Shown: positions 46,839 through 55,802 of the stretch, in pieces
Layout of the letters: each line of letters opens with the position of its first letter
Numbering within the stretch: position 1 is the first letter of the stretch
From: Marinobacter zhanjiangensis
GTDB taxonomy: Bacteria; Pseudomonadota; Gammaproteobacteria; Pseudomonadales; Oleiphilaceae
Assembly: GCF_014651935.1 (NCBI RefSeq)
Contig: NZ_BMXV01000001.1
Location: 248,001-312,000, forward strand
Direction: 5' to 3'
DNA length: 64,000 nucleotides
Translations under genes and position numbers: made by a program
Notes under the pieces: model-generated
The model's input: only the letters and a program-made list of their open reading frames with translations
The model's database searches: none
Told to the model about the DNA's origin: nothing

Positions 46839-48248
46839 TCAAATAGCCGTAATGAAGTCGTCCAGCAGGATCAGGCCGAAGTCGGTCAATACCGAGCCGT
46901 TGCCATCCTCACCATCACGGGCAATCACGGTGTAGACACCGCCATTATCCAGCCCGATGTTATCTGCACTGATGGCAACATTGCCGTCCAGATCGGTCAC
47001 CCGCAGATTGTAGGTGCCTTCGGGAATCGGCAGATAGTCGGTCACCGCCTTGTAGGGCACATCGGCCAGCGCCGGCTCCGCATTGCCAATCTCATCCTGA
47101 CCTTCCGGCAGCAGGTAGATATTGACGTTACCGGCCTGGGTGGAACCATGAACAACCCTCAGCGACGCCTGGGTGGCGATGCTGCGAACGCTGTCCTCCA
47201 GCACCAGAGCCTCAATGGGGGTGTCGGCGTCGTCGATCAGGCCCACCGCCAATACAGAGTAGCCCTGGCCGTTGTCCAGTGTCAGGTCCTCATCGAGAAC
47301 CACCGGAGTGGTTGCGCCCGCTGGTGTTACCTTGACGTTGTAGTCTCCGCCAGCCAGGGCTGCATAGCCGTCAAGAACAGCCGCTGGAGCGGTTTCGCCA
47401 AAGGCAATACCGGTCAGGGTCGGTACATCGTCCACCAGCACATCCACCTCGGGGGCATTGGCAGAGTTGTGCACCGCTCTCACCCCGGCGCCCTGATCCA
47501 CGTCGAAGATCTCTGATACGTCAGCGCCGTTGACTACCATCAGGCTGACCGGGCTGGCACCACTGTCTGTGAGGTTGGCACCGGTGTTCTGCACCGCGCC
47601 CACGAACAGATCGGCGCCGGCGGGCAAGGTGACCCGACCACTGTCAAAAACCGGGTCGGCGGACCCCACGGTTGTTACCTGGATACGATAATCTCCGGCT
47701 ATTACCTCTACCGGTTCCGCAACCGTTTCGAACGGAACGTCTACCAGCAACGGATCAACGGCAGACAGGTCATCACCATCACCGGCGGCTGTCACGTAAA
47801 TATCCACGTTGGGAGCGTTGGGCGCCAGATGGCCAATGCGCACCCGTACTTCGTCGCTGGAACTGAAGCCAGGCTCATCTTCGAACACCACCGGGGCGAT
47901 GCCCCCCACTTCACCAACCGCCACCACGTTGTAGCGAACGTTTTCCTCAAAGGTGAAATCCACCGGGCCGATCACGGTAACATTTCCTCCGGGCACAATG
48001 CCTTCCACCGCAACCTGATAGCTGCCGGCTTCCGGATTCAGCACCGCGGCCTGCTTGTAGTCCGCAGCCTCAACGGCAACCTCGTCATCAACCAGTACAT
48101 TCACCGGCGGCGCATCCGGCGAGGCGTGGATAATCCGCACCTGAGAAACCGGGCCGCTGTCGTTGTCACTGGAACTCGAACTGTCATTACAACCGGAAAT
48201 CGCAAGGGCGCCGGCAAGCACCACTGGTACAGCCAATAAACGATTCAT
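46839..48248 (-). CDS. DUF4397-repeat lipoprotein
   Basis: This 469-residue protein has a lipoprotein signal with lipobox AISGC (Cys20), then a Ser/Asp-rich linker. Four related beta-rich units follow, beginning VRIIHASPDAPPVNVLVDD, VRIGHLAPNAPNVDIYV, VRAVHNSANAPEVDVLVDD and LRVVHGSTQAGNVNIYL, the mark of DUF4397. It is very acidic, as expected for an outer-membrane or surface protein of a marine bacterium. Binding or adhesion is possible; no function is known from the sequence. Confidence 0.88.
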   Translation of the reverse strand: MNRLLAVPVVLAGALAISGCNDSSSSSDNDSGPVSQVRIIHASPDAPPVNVLVDDEVAVEAADYKQAAVLNPEAGSYQVAVEGIVPGGNVTVIGPVDFTFEENVRYNVVAVGEVGGIAPVVFEDEPGFSSSDEVRVRIGHLAPNAPNVDIYVTAAGDGDDLSAVDPLLVDVPFETVAEPVEVIAGDYRIQVTTVGSADPVFDSGRVTLPAGADLFVGAVQNTGANLTDSGASPVSLMVVNGADVSEIFDVDQGAGVRAVHNSANAPEVDVLVDDVPTLTGIAFGETAPAAVLDGYAALAGGDYNVKVTPAGATTPVVLDEDLTLDNGQGYSVLAVGLIDDADTPIEALVLEDSVRSIATQASLRVVHGSTQAGNVNIYLLPEGQDEIGNAEPALADVPYKAVTDYLPIPEGTYNLRVTDLDGNVAISADNIGLDNGGVYTVIARDGEDGNGSVLTDFGLILLDDFITAI

Positions 48249-48301
48249 GATATTTGCTCCCTGTTTGGAGAAATCATTTTGTTATCGGATGACAGTGGTT
48301 C

Positions 48302-48317
48302 GAACCTGCACAGGTTC
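48302..48317. promoter_or_regulatory. Palindrome upstream of the DUF4397 gene
   Basis: GAACCTG-CA-CAGGTTC is a perfect 7-bp-arm palindrome 54 bases upstream of the lipoprotein start, in the 220-base gap before the antiporter operon's last gene. A TTGACA-like box lies nearby on the minus strand. It may be an operator. Confidence 0.35.
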
Positions 48318-48468
48318 AGTCCCTGACCTGTGTGTCAAAGCGATTTACGGGAGTCTGGATGAATTGGATGCAGGAAATTTGACATTTTTTGACATGAAAT
48401 GGATTGGCGTATCCCCGGTTACCAGTTCCGGGATAATCCGGTATCGCTGGATGCGAAAACAGCGCCCG

Positions 48469-50166
48469 TTATAGCAATGCCGCCATCAGCAGTATCAGAA
48501 CGGTCAGGGCCAGAATGCCACCAGCGCGCAGCCCCTGCTCGGCACTGGCGGACCAGCCTGGCAAATGCCGCCACAGCCGGTTCAGCGAAGCGGGAGCGCG
48601 TGGTCCACGGAAGACCGGACGCTCCAGCCAGGACCACAACCAGCGTCCCCCGAGCTCAAGCAGCACCAGCGCGTCCCCCGGAGGAATCCGGGGCGCCCGG
48701 GGAATCAGTCTGGCGGCCAGGCCACCGATGACCAGAGCCACCAGGATCGGCCACAGAAGTGGCCAGTACTGGTAGGATTCGGGCAGCCACCGGGGTGACG
48801 CCACCAGCCCTTCTGCCTGCCACGGCAACCACCAGAACAGAAGCAGCGAGCCAAGGGTGGCCAGCGACCACCCGAGGGTCAGCGCCAGCGGGTTCCGCCC
48901 GGTCTCATCCTTAAGTCGCTGGAGCCAGAGAAACCGCAATACCAGCAACAGGGTGGCCACCGCCCCGGCGGTCATCAGCGGGGCCAGATACGGTGCCGTC
49001 ACCATGGCGAGCTTATCCGCCTTGAGCACCTCCTTCATGGCCAGCTTGGCCAGGGCGCCGCTGGTCCAGGGCAGCCCCGCCAGCGCAAACCCCGGCAGGG
49101 CAATCAGCAACCAGAACAGCCCGCGACTCACACGTTGCCGGGGAAGCCTGACCGTCGAGGACAGGAACAGGGCCCCCTTGGCCAGGCCATGATGCAGTGC
49201 GTAAAGGGCAATCACCGGCAGGATCAGGTCCACCCGCTCCGGTGTGGCCAAAGCAGCCCCCACCAGCAACAGCATCAACCCCATCTGGCTGATGCTGGAA
49301 TACGCCAGCACGGCCTTGGTCTGTGTCTGGCATACGCCGATCAAGGCCCCGCCCAGAGAAGCCACGGCCCCCGCGATAACCAGTGCGTCACCCCAGTCGC
49401 GGAAGCCCTCGTGACCCAGCGGCAGCGTCAGCACCCAGCCCAGCAGCCCCGCCTTGATCATGGCGCCACTGAGCACCGCACTGGCCGGGGTGGGCGCCAC
49501 GGGGTGGGCCAGGGGCAGCCAGAAATGCAACATGGGCAAGCCTGCCTTGACCCCGAAACCGGTCAACAGTAATCCGGTTATCAGATGCGCGTGGTCAGCC
49601 TTTGCGATCGCCTCGGGCAAATCCGCCAGCTGACCACTGCCGGTAACCGCCACCGCCAGTATCAACCCGGCCAGCAGAAGCATTTCCCCCAGCACCGCCA
49701 TAACCATATACACGCGCCCGGCATGCAGGGCTTCCACGGAACCGTCATGGACCACGAGCCCATAGCTGGCAAAGGTCATCAACGCAAAGAAGCTGTAGAA
49801 ACTGCCGGCGTCACCGGCGATAACCAGCCCCAGGTTGCCGCACAGGGTCAGACACCAGCACACCACAAACCGCTTCAGATGTTTGCCATCGAGATAACCG
49901 ATGGCAAACAGCCCGGCACTGCACCAGAGCAGGGCCGTCAATACCAGAAACACCCGTCGAAGGTCATCCAGCAGCCACAGGCTGTCCAGCAACAGCCAGG
50001 GCAATGCCCATTGCCAGTCCCCCGGAACCAGCGCGAGCACCAGGGCCGGCAGAGGCAGCAACGGCAACCCGAAACGCAGCCAGCGACCGGCTACCGGCAC
50101 CAGCAACAGCCAGACCAGCGGCAGACCCACCGCCGCCAGCACCAGAAACGTCATCTCCGGGCTCAT
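48469..50166 (-). CDS. Mrp/Mnh-type antiporter subunit, NuoL/M/N-like (third copy)
   Basis: This 565-residue integral membrane protein has about fourteen helices and the proton-channel core of complex I antiporter-like subunits: GVKAGLPMLHFWLPLAHPVAP, KAGLLGWVL and KAVLAYSSISQMGLM. The broken-helix lysines and the HH motif (YALHHGLAKGALFL) are present. It is last in the operon and overlaps the preceding gene by four bases. It does not have the long C-terminal MnhA extension, so it may take the place of the MnhA core. Confidence 0.85.
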   Translation of the reverse strand: MSPEMTFLVLAAVGLPLVWLLLVPVAGRWLRFGLPLLPLPALVLALVPGDWQWALPWLLLDSLWLLDDLRRVFLVLTALLWCSAGLFAIGYLDGKHLKRFVVCWCLTLCGNLGLVIAGDAGSFYSFFALMTFASYGLVVHDGSVEALHAGRVYMVMAVLGEMLLLAGLILAVAVTGSGQLADLPEAIAKADHAHLITGLLLTGFGVKAGLPMLHFWLPLAHPVAPTPASAVLSGAMIKAGLLGWVLTLPLGHEGFRDWGDALVIAGAVASLGGALIGVCQTQTKAVLAYSSISQMGLMLLLVGAALATPERVDLILPVIALYALHHGLAKGALFLSSTVRLPRQRVSRGLFWLLIALPGFALAGLPWTSGALAKLAMKEVLKADKLAMVTAPYLAPLMTAGAVATLLLVLRFLWLQRLKDETGRNPLALTLGWSLATLGSLLLFWWLPWQAEGLVASPRWLPESYQYWPLLWPILVALVIGGLAARLIPRAPRIPPGDALVLLELGGRWLWSWLERPVFRGPRAPASLNRLWRHLPGWSASAEQGLRAGGILALTVLILLMAALL

Positions 50167-51662
50167 GGCAGGTACTCCCGGTTAACCAGTAATTCCGCCC
50201 ACGACAGCGGACTGAACTGGAAGGAGGCCAGCACACCGATGGCCACCACCGCGGCTGCCGTCAGTACCGGCGGCCACAGCAGCCAGCTCATGGTCTCCAG
50301 GCGGCCCCAGCGGACCTCTTCCGGCCAGTCACGTTCCCGGGCCCGGAACCAGAGGCGATGCACCACCGGCAGGAAATACGCGGCGTTGAGGACACTGCTG
50401 ACCAGCAACACCAGGACCACCCAGGGCATATTCGCTTCCAGCGCTCCCAGCCCCATGGTCCACTTGGTGATGAACCCCGCCAGCGGCGGCACCCCGATCA
50501 TGCCAAAGGCGCCGATGGTGAAGGCTATCGACGTGGCCGGCATGCGCCGGCCGGCGCCATCCAGCTCGTCGATACGGTGCACCCCGAGGGTTTCGGCGTA
50601 ATTGCCGGCGCAGAAAAACAGGGTGATCTTCATGATGCCCTGGTGCAGCAGATGCACCAGCCCGCCCACCATGCCCAGGGGGCTTGCCAGGCACAGCCCC
50701 AGCACGATGTAGGACACCTGGCTGACGGTGGAGAACGCCAGCATCCGCTTCAGGTCCTGCTGCGCCAGGGCCCGCAGCGAACCATAGGTAATGGTAAAGG
50801 CCGCCAGCCAGGCCAGCGGCAACAACAGTCCCTCGTCGCGGGCGAATTCGATACCGAACACATCGTTGACCACCCGCACAATGCCAAAGGCCCCGGCCTT
50901 CACCACCGCCACCGCATGCAGCAGGGCACTGACCGGCGCTGGTGCCACCATGGCCTGGGGCAACCAGCCATGGAGCGGAAACAGTGCCGCCTTGACCCCG
51001 AGACCGGCAATCAGCAGGGCGAAAATGATCGCCAGTGAAGGCGTCAGCGGCCCCTCTACAAAACCACCCTGGGTGAATTCCAGGGTGCCGGTCTCGGCAT
51101 ACAGCCAGGCCATGCCCAACAGCAGCAGGGCGCCACCGCTGAGGGTATAAATGATATAGGTACGGCCAGCCGCCAGGGCCTTTTCGGTGCCCCGGTGTAC
51201 CACCAGCGGGTAGGTGGCCAGGGTCAGCATTTCGTAGAACAGGAAGAAGGTAAACAGGTTGCCCGCCAGGGCAATACCCGTGGTACTGGCCACGCACAGG
51301 CTGAAGAACCCGAAGAAACGGCTGCGATTGGGGGAATATTCCAGATAGCCCACGGCGTAGGCCGTGGTCAGTACCCATAACACCGCCGACAGGCCAGCAA
51401 ACATCATCGACAGGGGGTCAGCCCGTAACACGAACTCGATCCCGGGCATCATGGTAAAGTCCAGCCGGTACTCCAACCCCTGGAACACGCCCCATACCAT
51501 CACGGTGATCAGCCCCAGCTTCAGCAACGAGGCCGCCAGGTTAACGCCGGTGCGCAGGCCATGGCGCTCTTCCGGCAAGGCGAAGATCACCACCGCCGCC
51601 ACCATCGATGTAGCCAGTGCCATCAGCGGCAGCCAGGGGTTGAGCCAGAAGTCCTCAGCCAT
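50163..51662 (-). CDS. Mrp/Mnh-type antiporter subunit D (second copy)
   Basis: This 499-residue membrane protein is a NuoN/MnhD-like ion channel subunit with GLGVKAALFPLHGWLPQAMVAPAP, KAGAFGIVRVV and KRMLAFSTVSQVSYI. The conserved TM5 glutamate region and LLHQGIMKITLFFCAG are present. It overlaps the upstream gene by one base and the downstream one by four. Two other paralogues flank it; together they give three proton- or sodium-conducting subunits. Confidence 0.88.
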   Translation of the reverse strand: MAEDFWLNPWLPLMALATSMVAAVVIFALPEERHGLRTGVNLAASLLKLGLITVMVWGVFQGLEYRLDFTMMPGIEFVLRADPLSMMFAGLSAVLWVLTTAYAVGYLEYSPNRSRFFGFFSLCVASTTGIALAGNLFTFFLFYEMLTLATYPLVVHRGTEKALAAGRTYIIYTLSGGALLLLGMAWLYAETGTLEFTQGGFVEGPLTPSLAIIFALLIAGLGVKAALFPLHGWLPQAMVAPAPVSALLHAVAVVKAGAFGIVRVVNDVFGIEFARDEGLLLPLAWLAAFTITYGSLRALAQQDLKRMLAFSTVSQVSYIVLGLCLASPLGMVGGLVHLLHQGIMKITLFFCAGNYAETLGVHRIDELDGAGRRMPATSIAFTIGAFGMIGVPPLAGFITKWTMGLGALEANMPWVVLVLLVSSVLNAAYFLPVVHRLWFRARERDWPEEVRWGRLETMSWLLWPPVLTAAAVVAIGVLASFQFSPLSWAELLVNREYLP

Positions 51663-53125
51663 CAGCCTCCCTCCCCGAAGGGCAGCGCCATGACTGACAG
51701 TAATGGCTCCGCCACCAGGCCCAGCCCCAGGGACATCAGTGCCAGCATCATGGGAATGGCCTCAAGGCGGCGCGGTGGATGATAGAACTGGTCCAGTTCG
51801 GAATGCTCCACGAACGAGGCCCGGTAGATGCGGAACACATAGGCTGCCGACAGCAACCCGCCTGCCAGTAGCACCAGGGTCCACCACCACTGGCCGCTGT
51901 TGAGGCTGGCCTGCAGCAGCAGCCATTTGGCGGCAAACCCGCCCGTGGGCGGCAGGCTCATCAGTGATACCCCCGCCAGGCCGAAGGAGAACAGCGAAAA
52001 TGGCAGGAAGCGGCTGACACCGGCCAGGTCGCTGACCCGGTTACTGCCGGTGGACAAAATCAGGTTGCCGGCGGCCAGGAACATGGCCGCCTTGGCCAGG
52101 GCATGGCTGATCACCTGCAGGGTCATACCCTGCTGTGCCTGTTGCGAAACCGCCTCGGTCACGCCCCAGGTCAGCGGAAACAGCAGGAACAGGTAACCAA
52201 TCTGCGCCACCGAGGAATAGGCCACCACCTGTTTCAGCTGTGGCTGCAGGCAGGCCAGCCAGCTGCCCCACAACACGGCCAGGGCGCCCAGCACGCCCGC
52301 CAGCTGAGCAAGGGCAAGCGTGCCCAGGTTCGGCCCCAGTTCCAGCCATAGCCGCGCCGCGATGAAGAACGACGCCTTGACCACCAGCGCCGACAACAGC
52401 GCACTGACCGGTGACCGGGCGATACCATGGGCCGGTGGTAGCCAGCCATGGAGCGGGAACAGGGCGGTTTTCAGTGCCAGGCCCGTCATCATCAGCGCCA
52501 TGGCCAGCCCGGCACCCTCAAGGCCGGGATACTCCTGAGCCAGGTGCGACATACCGGCCAGCGACAGGGTGCCGAACTGGCCATACATCAGCGCCACGCC
52601 CAGCAGATACGCCATCGAGCCCACCAGTGCCGCCAGCAGGTAGCGCAGCGATGCCCGTAATGCACCGGCATCACCGCCCAGAGCCACCAGACCCACGGCA
52701 GAGAGGGTGATCAGCTCCAGCCCCACATACAGGTTGAACAGGTCCGCCCCCAGCCAGACCGCATTCAGACCGGCCCAGAGAAACCAGAACAGGGGCCAGA
52801 AATAGCGCTGCCAGGGTTTGTCCGGATCCAGGTAGACCCCGGCGTGAAGCCCGCAGGCGCTGGCGACAGCGGCGGTCAGCAGTACGAAAGTCAGCGCCAG
52901 ACCGTCCACCTGCAGCTCGATGCCCAGGGGCGCCTGCCAGCCCCCCAGGGCATAGTAAAAGCCGCTCTCCCGGGCCACCGCGAACCAGAGCGCCACCGAG
53001 GCGCCCACCTGCAGCACCATCCCCACCCAGCTCAACCATCGCCCCGTGCGGAAACCCACCAGCAGTGAGACCACAGCCCAGGCCAGGGGGGTGAACAGCA
53101 GCCCGGCCATCAGCCAGGACATCAT
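51662..53125 (-). CDS. mnhD: Mrp/Mnh-type antiporter subunit D (first copy)
   Basis: This 487-residue membrane protein is the MnhD-like subunit next to MnhC. It carries LNAVWLGADLFNLYVGLELITLSAVGLV as two recognisable parts (DLFNLYVGLELITLS), MTGLALKTALFPLHGWLPPA, KASFFIAARLW and KQVVAYSSVAQIGYL. The charged helix and lysines are those of complex I antiporter-like subunits. It overlaps mnhC by four bases. Confidence 0.88.
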   Translation of the reverse strand: MMSWLMAGLLFTPLAWAVVSLLVGFRTGRWLSWVGMVLQVGASVALWFAVARESGFYYALGGWQAPLGIELQVDGLALTFVLLTAAVASACGLHAGVYLDPDKPWQRYFWPLFWFLWAGLNAVWLGADLFNLYVGLELITLSAVGLVALGGDAGALRASLRYLLAALVGSMAYLLGVALMYGQFGTLSLAGMSHLAQEYPGLEGAGLAMALMMTGLALKTALFPLHGWLPPAHGIARSPVSALLSALVVKASFFIAARLWLELGPNLGTLALAQLAGVLGALAVLWGSWLACLQPQLKQVVAYSSVAQIGYLFLLFPLTWGVTEAVSQQAQQGMTLQVISHALAKAAMFLAAGNLILSTGSNRVSDLAGVSRFLPFSLFSFGLAGVSLMSLPPTGGFAAKWLLLQASLNSGQWWWTLVLLAGGLLSAAYVFRIYRASFVEHSELDQFYHPPRRLEAIPMMLALMSLGLGLVAEPLLSVMALPFGEGG

Positions 53126-53439
53126 GAATGCCCCTCATCGTCCCGGCTCCCGGGTTCCAGGGTTACCTGCCCGGTCAGGTGGAAATAGCGCCTGATCAGC
53201 ACCAGTGCGAGAGCGGTCGCGGCGATGGCGACTACAATACCGGTGAGCACCAGGGCCTGGGGCACCGGATCGACCCCGTTGCGATGCTGGGCCAGCCCCA
53301 CCAGTACCAGAAAGGTACCGGACCCCATCAGGTTGAACGCCAGCAGCTTGCGCAGCAGATGCACCATGAACACCATGCCGAACAGCCCGATGGTGAACAC
53401 ACCCGCCCCGGCAAAGGCATAGAGCAGATGCACGCTCAT
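53122..53439 (-). CDS. mnhC: Mrp/Mnh antiporter subunit C (NuoK-like)
   Basis: This 105-residue protein has three membrane helices with GLFGMVFMVHLLRKLLAFNLMGSGTFLV, including the conserved RK and N positions, and DPVPQALVLTGIVVAIAATALAL, the standard MnhC/NuoK motif (DPVPQALVLTGIVV). It overlaps both neighbours by four bases. It contributes to the ion path of the complex. Confidence 0.92.
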   Translation of the reverse strand: MSVHLLYAFAGAGVFTIGLFGMVFMVHLLRKLLAFNLMGSGTFLVLVGLAQHRNGVDPVPQALVLTGIVVAIAATALALVLIRRYFHLTGQVTLEPGSRDDEGHS

Positions 53440-54137
53440 TCCGACTCTCCCTCCGCCGGCTCGCGGGCGTCATTGACCGGAGCCGCCACGAACAGCGACA
53501 GCAGCACCATGGCGATGGACAGGGTGAGGAAGATTTCGATCAACAGGATAAGTGGCTTGGCCATGCCTTCGGGATAGGCCAGAAAGGCGTCTCCGCCCGC
53601 TGCACTGACCACCGCCACCAGCAGGAACACGGCAAAGCCCAGCGCCAGGCCCACCCGCAACAGCAACCTGGGCTGGAGAAAGTTCATAGGCATACCGCCC
53701 AGGCGCATGAGAACACCGGTGCCGGCCAGCACGGCCCCGGCCTGGAAGGCGCCACCAGGCTGCACGGCACCGGCCCACAGCAGATACCCTGCCACCAGCC
53801 ACATCAGTGGCAGAAACCAGCGCTGCAGGGCATGCAGCAGGGAATCATGGGTGCGCAGTTCGGGGTCTTCCAGGGACGGCAGCCGGGCCATGGAGATACC
53901 GGCGATGGCAGCGATCACCAGCACCCCGATTTCCAGCAGGGTGTCGTAGCTGCGGAAATTCAGCAGTACGGCGGTTACCGGGTGATCGACGCCACTGTCC
54001 GCCATGGCATCGGCCACGGTTTCCGGCAGGGTGCCGCCTACCGGCTGGCCGGCAATCTGCCAGACAGTCCCCACAAGTGCCATGGCAAACACGGCGCACA
54101 GAACCAGCACAGCGGCCAGCCGCAAGCGATCCCTCAC
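53436..54137 (-). CDS. MbhE-like/MnhB fusion subunit
   Basis: This 233-residue protein starts at GTG 54137, overlapping the stop of the MbhD-like gene (GTGA). Residues about 1-85 correspond to the MbhE-like last part of MnhA (VDHPVTAVLLNFRSYDTLLE then VLVIAAIAG). Residues about 110-225 form an MnhB domain (LLWAGAVQPGGAFQAGAVLAG). In canonical Mrp operons the MbhE part is fused to MnhA, not MnhB. The longer open frame to 54461 is a shadow of the neighbouring genes. Confidence 0.8.
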   Translation of the reverse strand: MRDRLRLAAVLVLCAVFAMALVGTVWQIAGQPVGGTLPETVADAMADSGVDHPVTAVLLNFRSYDTLLEIGVLVIAAIAGISMARLPSLEDPELRTHDSLLHALQRWFLPLMWLVAGYLLWAGAVQPGGAFQAGAVLAGTGVLMRLGGMPMNFLQPRLLLRVGLALGFAVFLLVAVVSAAGGDAFLAYPEGMAKPLILLIEIFLTLSIAMVLLSLFVAAPVNDAREPAEGESE

Positions 54138-54400
54138 GACGCACCCCCACGTTCCTTGTCCGGCCCACGGCGGAAGTGTGCCACCGCATCCAGCAGCAGT
54201 ACACCGGTCAGCCCGGCGCCGATCGCCGCCTCCGCCAGGGCAATATCCGGTGCCTGCAAGCGCACCCAGGCCAGGGCCATCAGCATTCCGAAGGCAATGA
54301 ACATCACCACCGCCCGGAACAGGCTGCGGGAGGCCAGCACCGACACCGCGGTGGCCAGCAGCATGAACACCACCAGGCCATCCAGCAGCCAGGACGTCAT
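54134..54400 (-). CDS. MbhD-like subunit (MnhA C-terminal domain as a separate protein)
   Basis: This 88-residue protein has three helices with VVMFIAFGMLMALAWVRLQAPDIALAEAAIGAG, of which LQAPDIALAEAAIGAG is the DUF4040/MbhD signature that in standard Mrp systems belongs to the C-terminal part of MnhA. Here it is a free-standing gene, as in archaeal Mbh operons. It overlaps MnhG by four bases. Confidence 0.88.
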   Translation of the reverse strand: MTSWLLDGLVVFMLLATAVSVLASRSLFRAVVMFIAFGMLMALAWVRLQAPDIALAEAAIGAGLTGVLLLDAVAHFRRGPDKERGGAS

Positions 54401-54696
54401 GGCTCCTCCCCGTCGCCGGAATGCCCGGCAGCCCGGGCAATAAGGTGGGCAGACGTGGCACTGGCGGCCAGCACCACCAGCCAGATCAGCACGATCTTCA
54501 GGGCATCCCCGATGGTCGGCGCAGAGGGCAGCAGTGCCACCGCAATCAGCCCCAGCCCCAGATTGTCCACCTTGGTCAGGGCATGGAGACGATCACGGGT
54601 TTCCGACAGCCGGAACAGACCCAGTGTGCCAACGGCAAAAAAGAAGCACCCCGCCACCAACAGGGTTATCTGCACCCAGGGCAGCCAGTCAGTCAT
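54397..54696 (-). CDS. mnhG: Mrp/Mnh antiporter subunit G
   Basis: This 99-residue protein has three membrane helices and the MnhG motif FFFAVGTLGLFRLSETRDRLHALTKVDNLG. In shorter form GTLGLFRL and DRLHALTK are the family marks. The start at 54696 (MTDWLPW) fits the family; the open frame extends to 54783 over mnhF. It overlaps mnhF by eight bases. Confidence 0.92.
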   Translation of the reverse strand: MTDWLPWVQITLLVAGCFFFAVGTLGLFRLSETRDRLHALTKVDNLGLGLIAVALLPSAPTIGDALKIVLIWLVVLAASATSAHLIARAAGHSGDGEEP

Positions 54697-54964
54697 CACC
54701 GGTCTCCTTGTCCAGTCGCACTTCACGAGTGACAAAAGCGACCGTGGCCAGCACCGCCAGCAGTGCCAGCACCAGCGCCACATCCCTCAGCGGGGGCATC
54801 TGCTGGGCACTGGCGAGTACCAGCAGTATGGCCACGCCAGTGGTGCCGATCAGCTGAGAGGCCAGAATCCGGTCCCCCGGCTTCGGCCCCTGCCAGATGC
54901 GCACCAGTCCCAGCAGCAGGGTCAGTAACAGCCAGACGGCGGTCAGCTCCAGTGCCAGGGCCAT
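54689..54964 (-). CDS. mnhF: Mrp/Mnh antiporter subunit F
   Basis: This 91-residue protein has three helices and the MnhF motif LVRIWQGPKPGDRILASQLIG, with GPKPGDRILA the typical core. It overlaps mnhE by 22 bases and mnhG by eight, a tight packing that supports one operon. Confidence 0.92.
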   Translation of the reverse strand: MALALELTAVWLLLTLLLGLVRIWQGPKPGDRILASQLIGTTGVAILLVLASAQQMPPLRDVALVLALLAVLATVAFVTREVRLDKETGDD

Positions 54965-55431
54965 GGGTCCTCCTTCGGCCTGAGCTCAAGACCAAACAGC
55001 CGCGCCACCCGCCTTTCGGCCTCCGCCACATCGGCGTGTACATCCTGTCGGGTATCCAGGCAGTGTAGTAGCAATGCCTGCCCCTGAACCTCAACACTGA
55101 GTGTTCCCGGCATCAGCGAAAGCAGGTTGGCGAGCAACCATCGGGGACTGCCTTCCGGCAGAGCCAGGGCCACCTGACGCTCACCAGGGGCAATCTCCAG
55201 GGTCGGGGCCAGCAGACGACGGCTCACATCCCACCCCGCCACCAGTGACCGGGCCAGAAACCAGCCCAGAAACCGCGGCAACTGCAACGGCTGCAAGCGG
55301 TATTCACCGGGTGGGAAAAGCCGTACCGAGATCACCCAGACCAGCGCCACCACCGCCAGCCCGAAGCCCCAGGCTTCGGCATTACCGTTGGTCAGCACCA
55401 GCCAAAGGCCTGCGAGCAGGAGTAGTTTCAC
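54943..55431 (-). CDS. mnhE: Mrp/Mnh antiporter subunit E
   Basis: This 162-residue protein has two N-terminal membrane helices and a cytoplasmic domain with LARSLVAGWDVSRRLLAP and LANLLSLMPGTLSVEVQGQ, of which SLMPGTLSVEV is the MnhE hallmark. It overlaps the preceding DUF2798 gene by four bases and mnhF by 22. Confidence 0.92.
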   Translation of the reverse strand: MKLLLLAGLWLVLTNGNAEAWGFGLAVVALVWVISVRLFPPGEYRLQPLQLPRFLGWFLARSLVAGWDVSRRLLAPTLEIAPGERQVALALPEGSPRWLLANLLSLMPGTLSVEVQGQALLLHCLDTRQDVHADVAEAERRVARLFGLELRPKEDPWPWHWS

Positions 55432-55721
55432 TCAGCATCTCCGGGCCCGAAACGCCCCAGCCAACGGCTCGTGGCCTCAGTCATACGCCTGGCCAGAGGG
55501 GCCACAAATATCACCAGCGGAAACGCCACGGCCCAGGCTATCAACCAGGCGGCCAGCCAGCGTTTTACGAAGGACCCTGTCAGGCCGGTATTGATCCCCG
55601 TGATCACGCCGGACATAAGCAGCGACATGATTCCGGACATGTAGAACGCAAAGACAAGTTGCTGAACGCGCAATGAAGCCTTCTGAGCCAAGGAACGTCT
55701 CCCGAATCCGTTTGCAGACAT
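55428..55721 (-). CDS. DUF2798 membrane protein, first gene of the antiporter operon
   Basis: This 97-residue protein has two helices and the DUF2798 pattern: VFAFYMSGIMSLLMSGVITGIN and WLAAWLIAWAVAFPLVIFVAPLARR (for example AWAVAFPLVIFVAP). Its function is unknown. It overlaps mnhE by four bases, so it is probably co-translated and may belong to the complex. The operon promoter should lie in the 81-base gap before 55803. Confidence 0.8.
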   Translation of the reverse strand: MSANGFGRRSLAQKASLRVQQLVFAFYMSGIMSLLMSGVITGINTGLTGSFVKRWLAAWLIAWAVAFPLVIFVAPLARRMTEATSRWLGRFGPGDAE

Positions 55722-55802
55722 CCGACTGCCCGAAATGACCGTACCAATTCCAGTGCTGCTACTCTTTTATCATAGTTTGCCTGAGCATCTGAGAGGGCAG
55801 AC

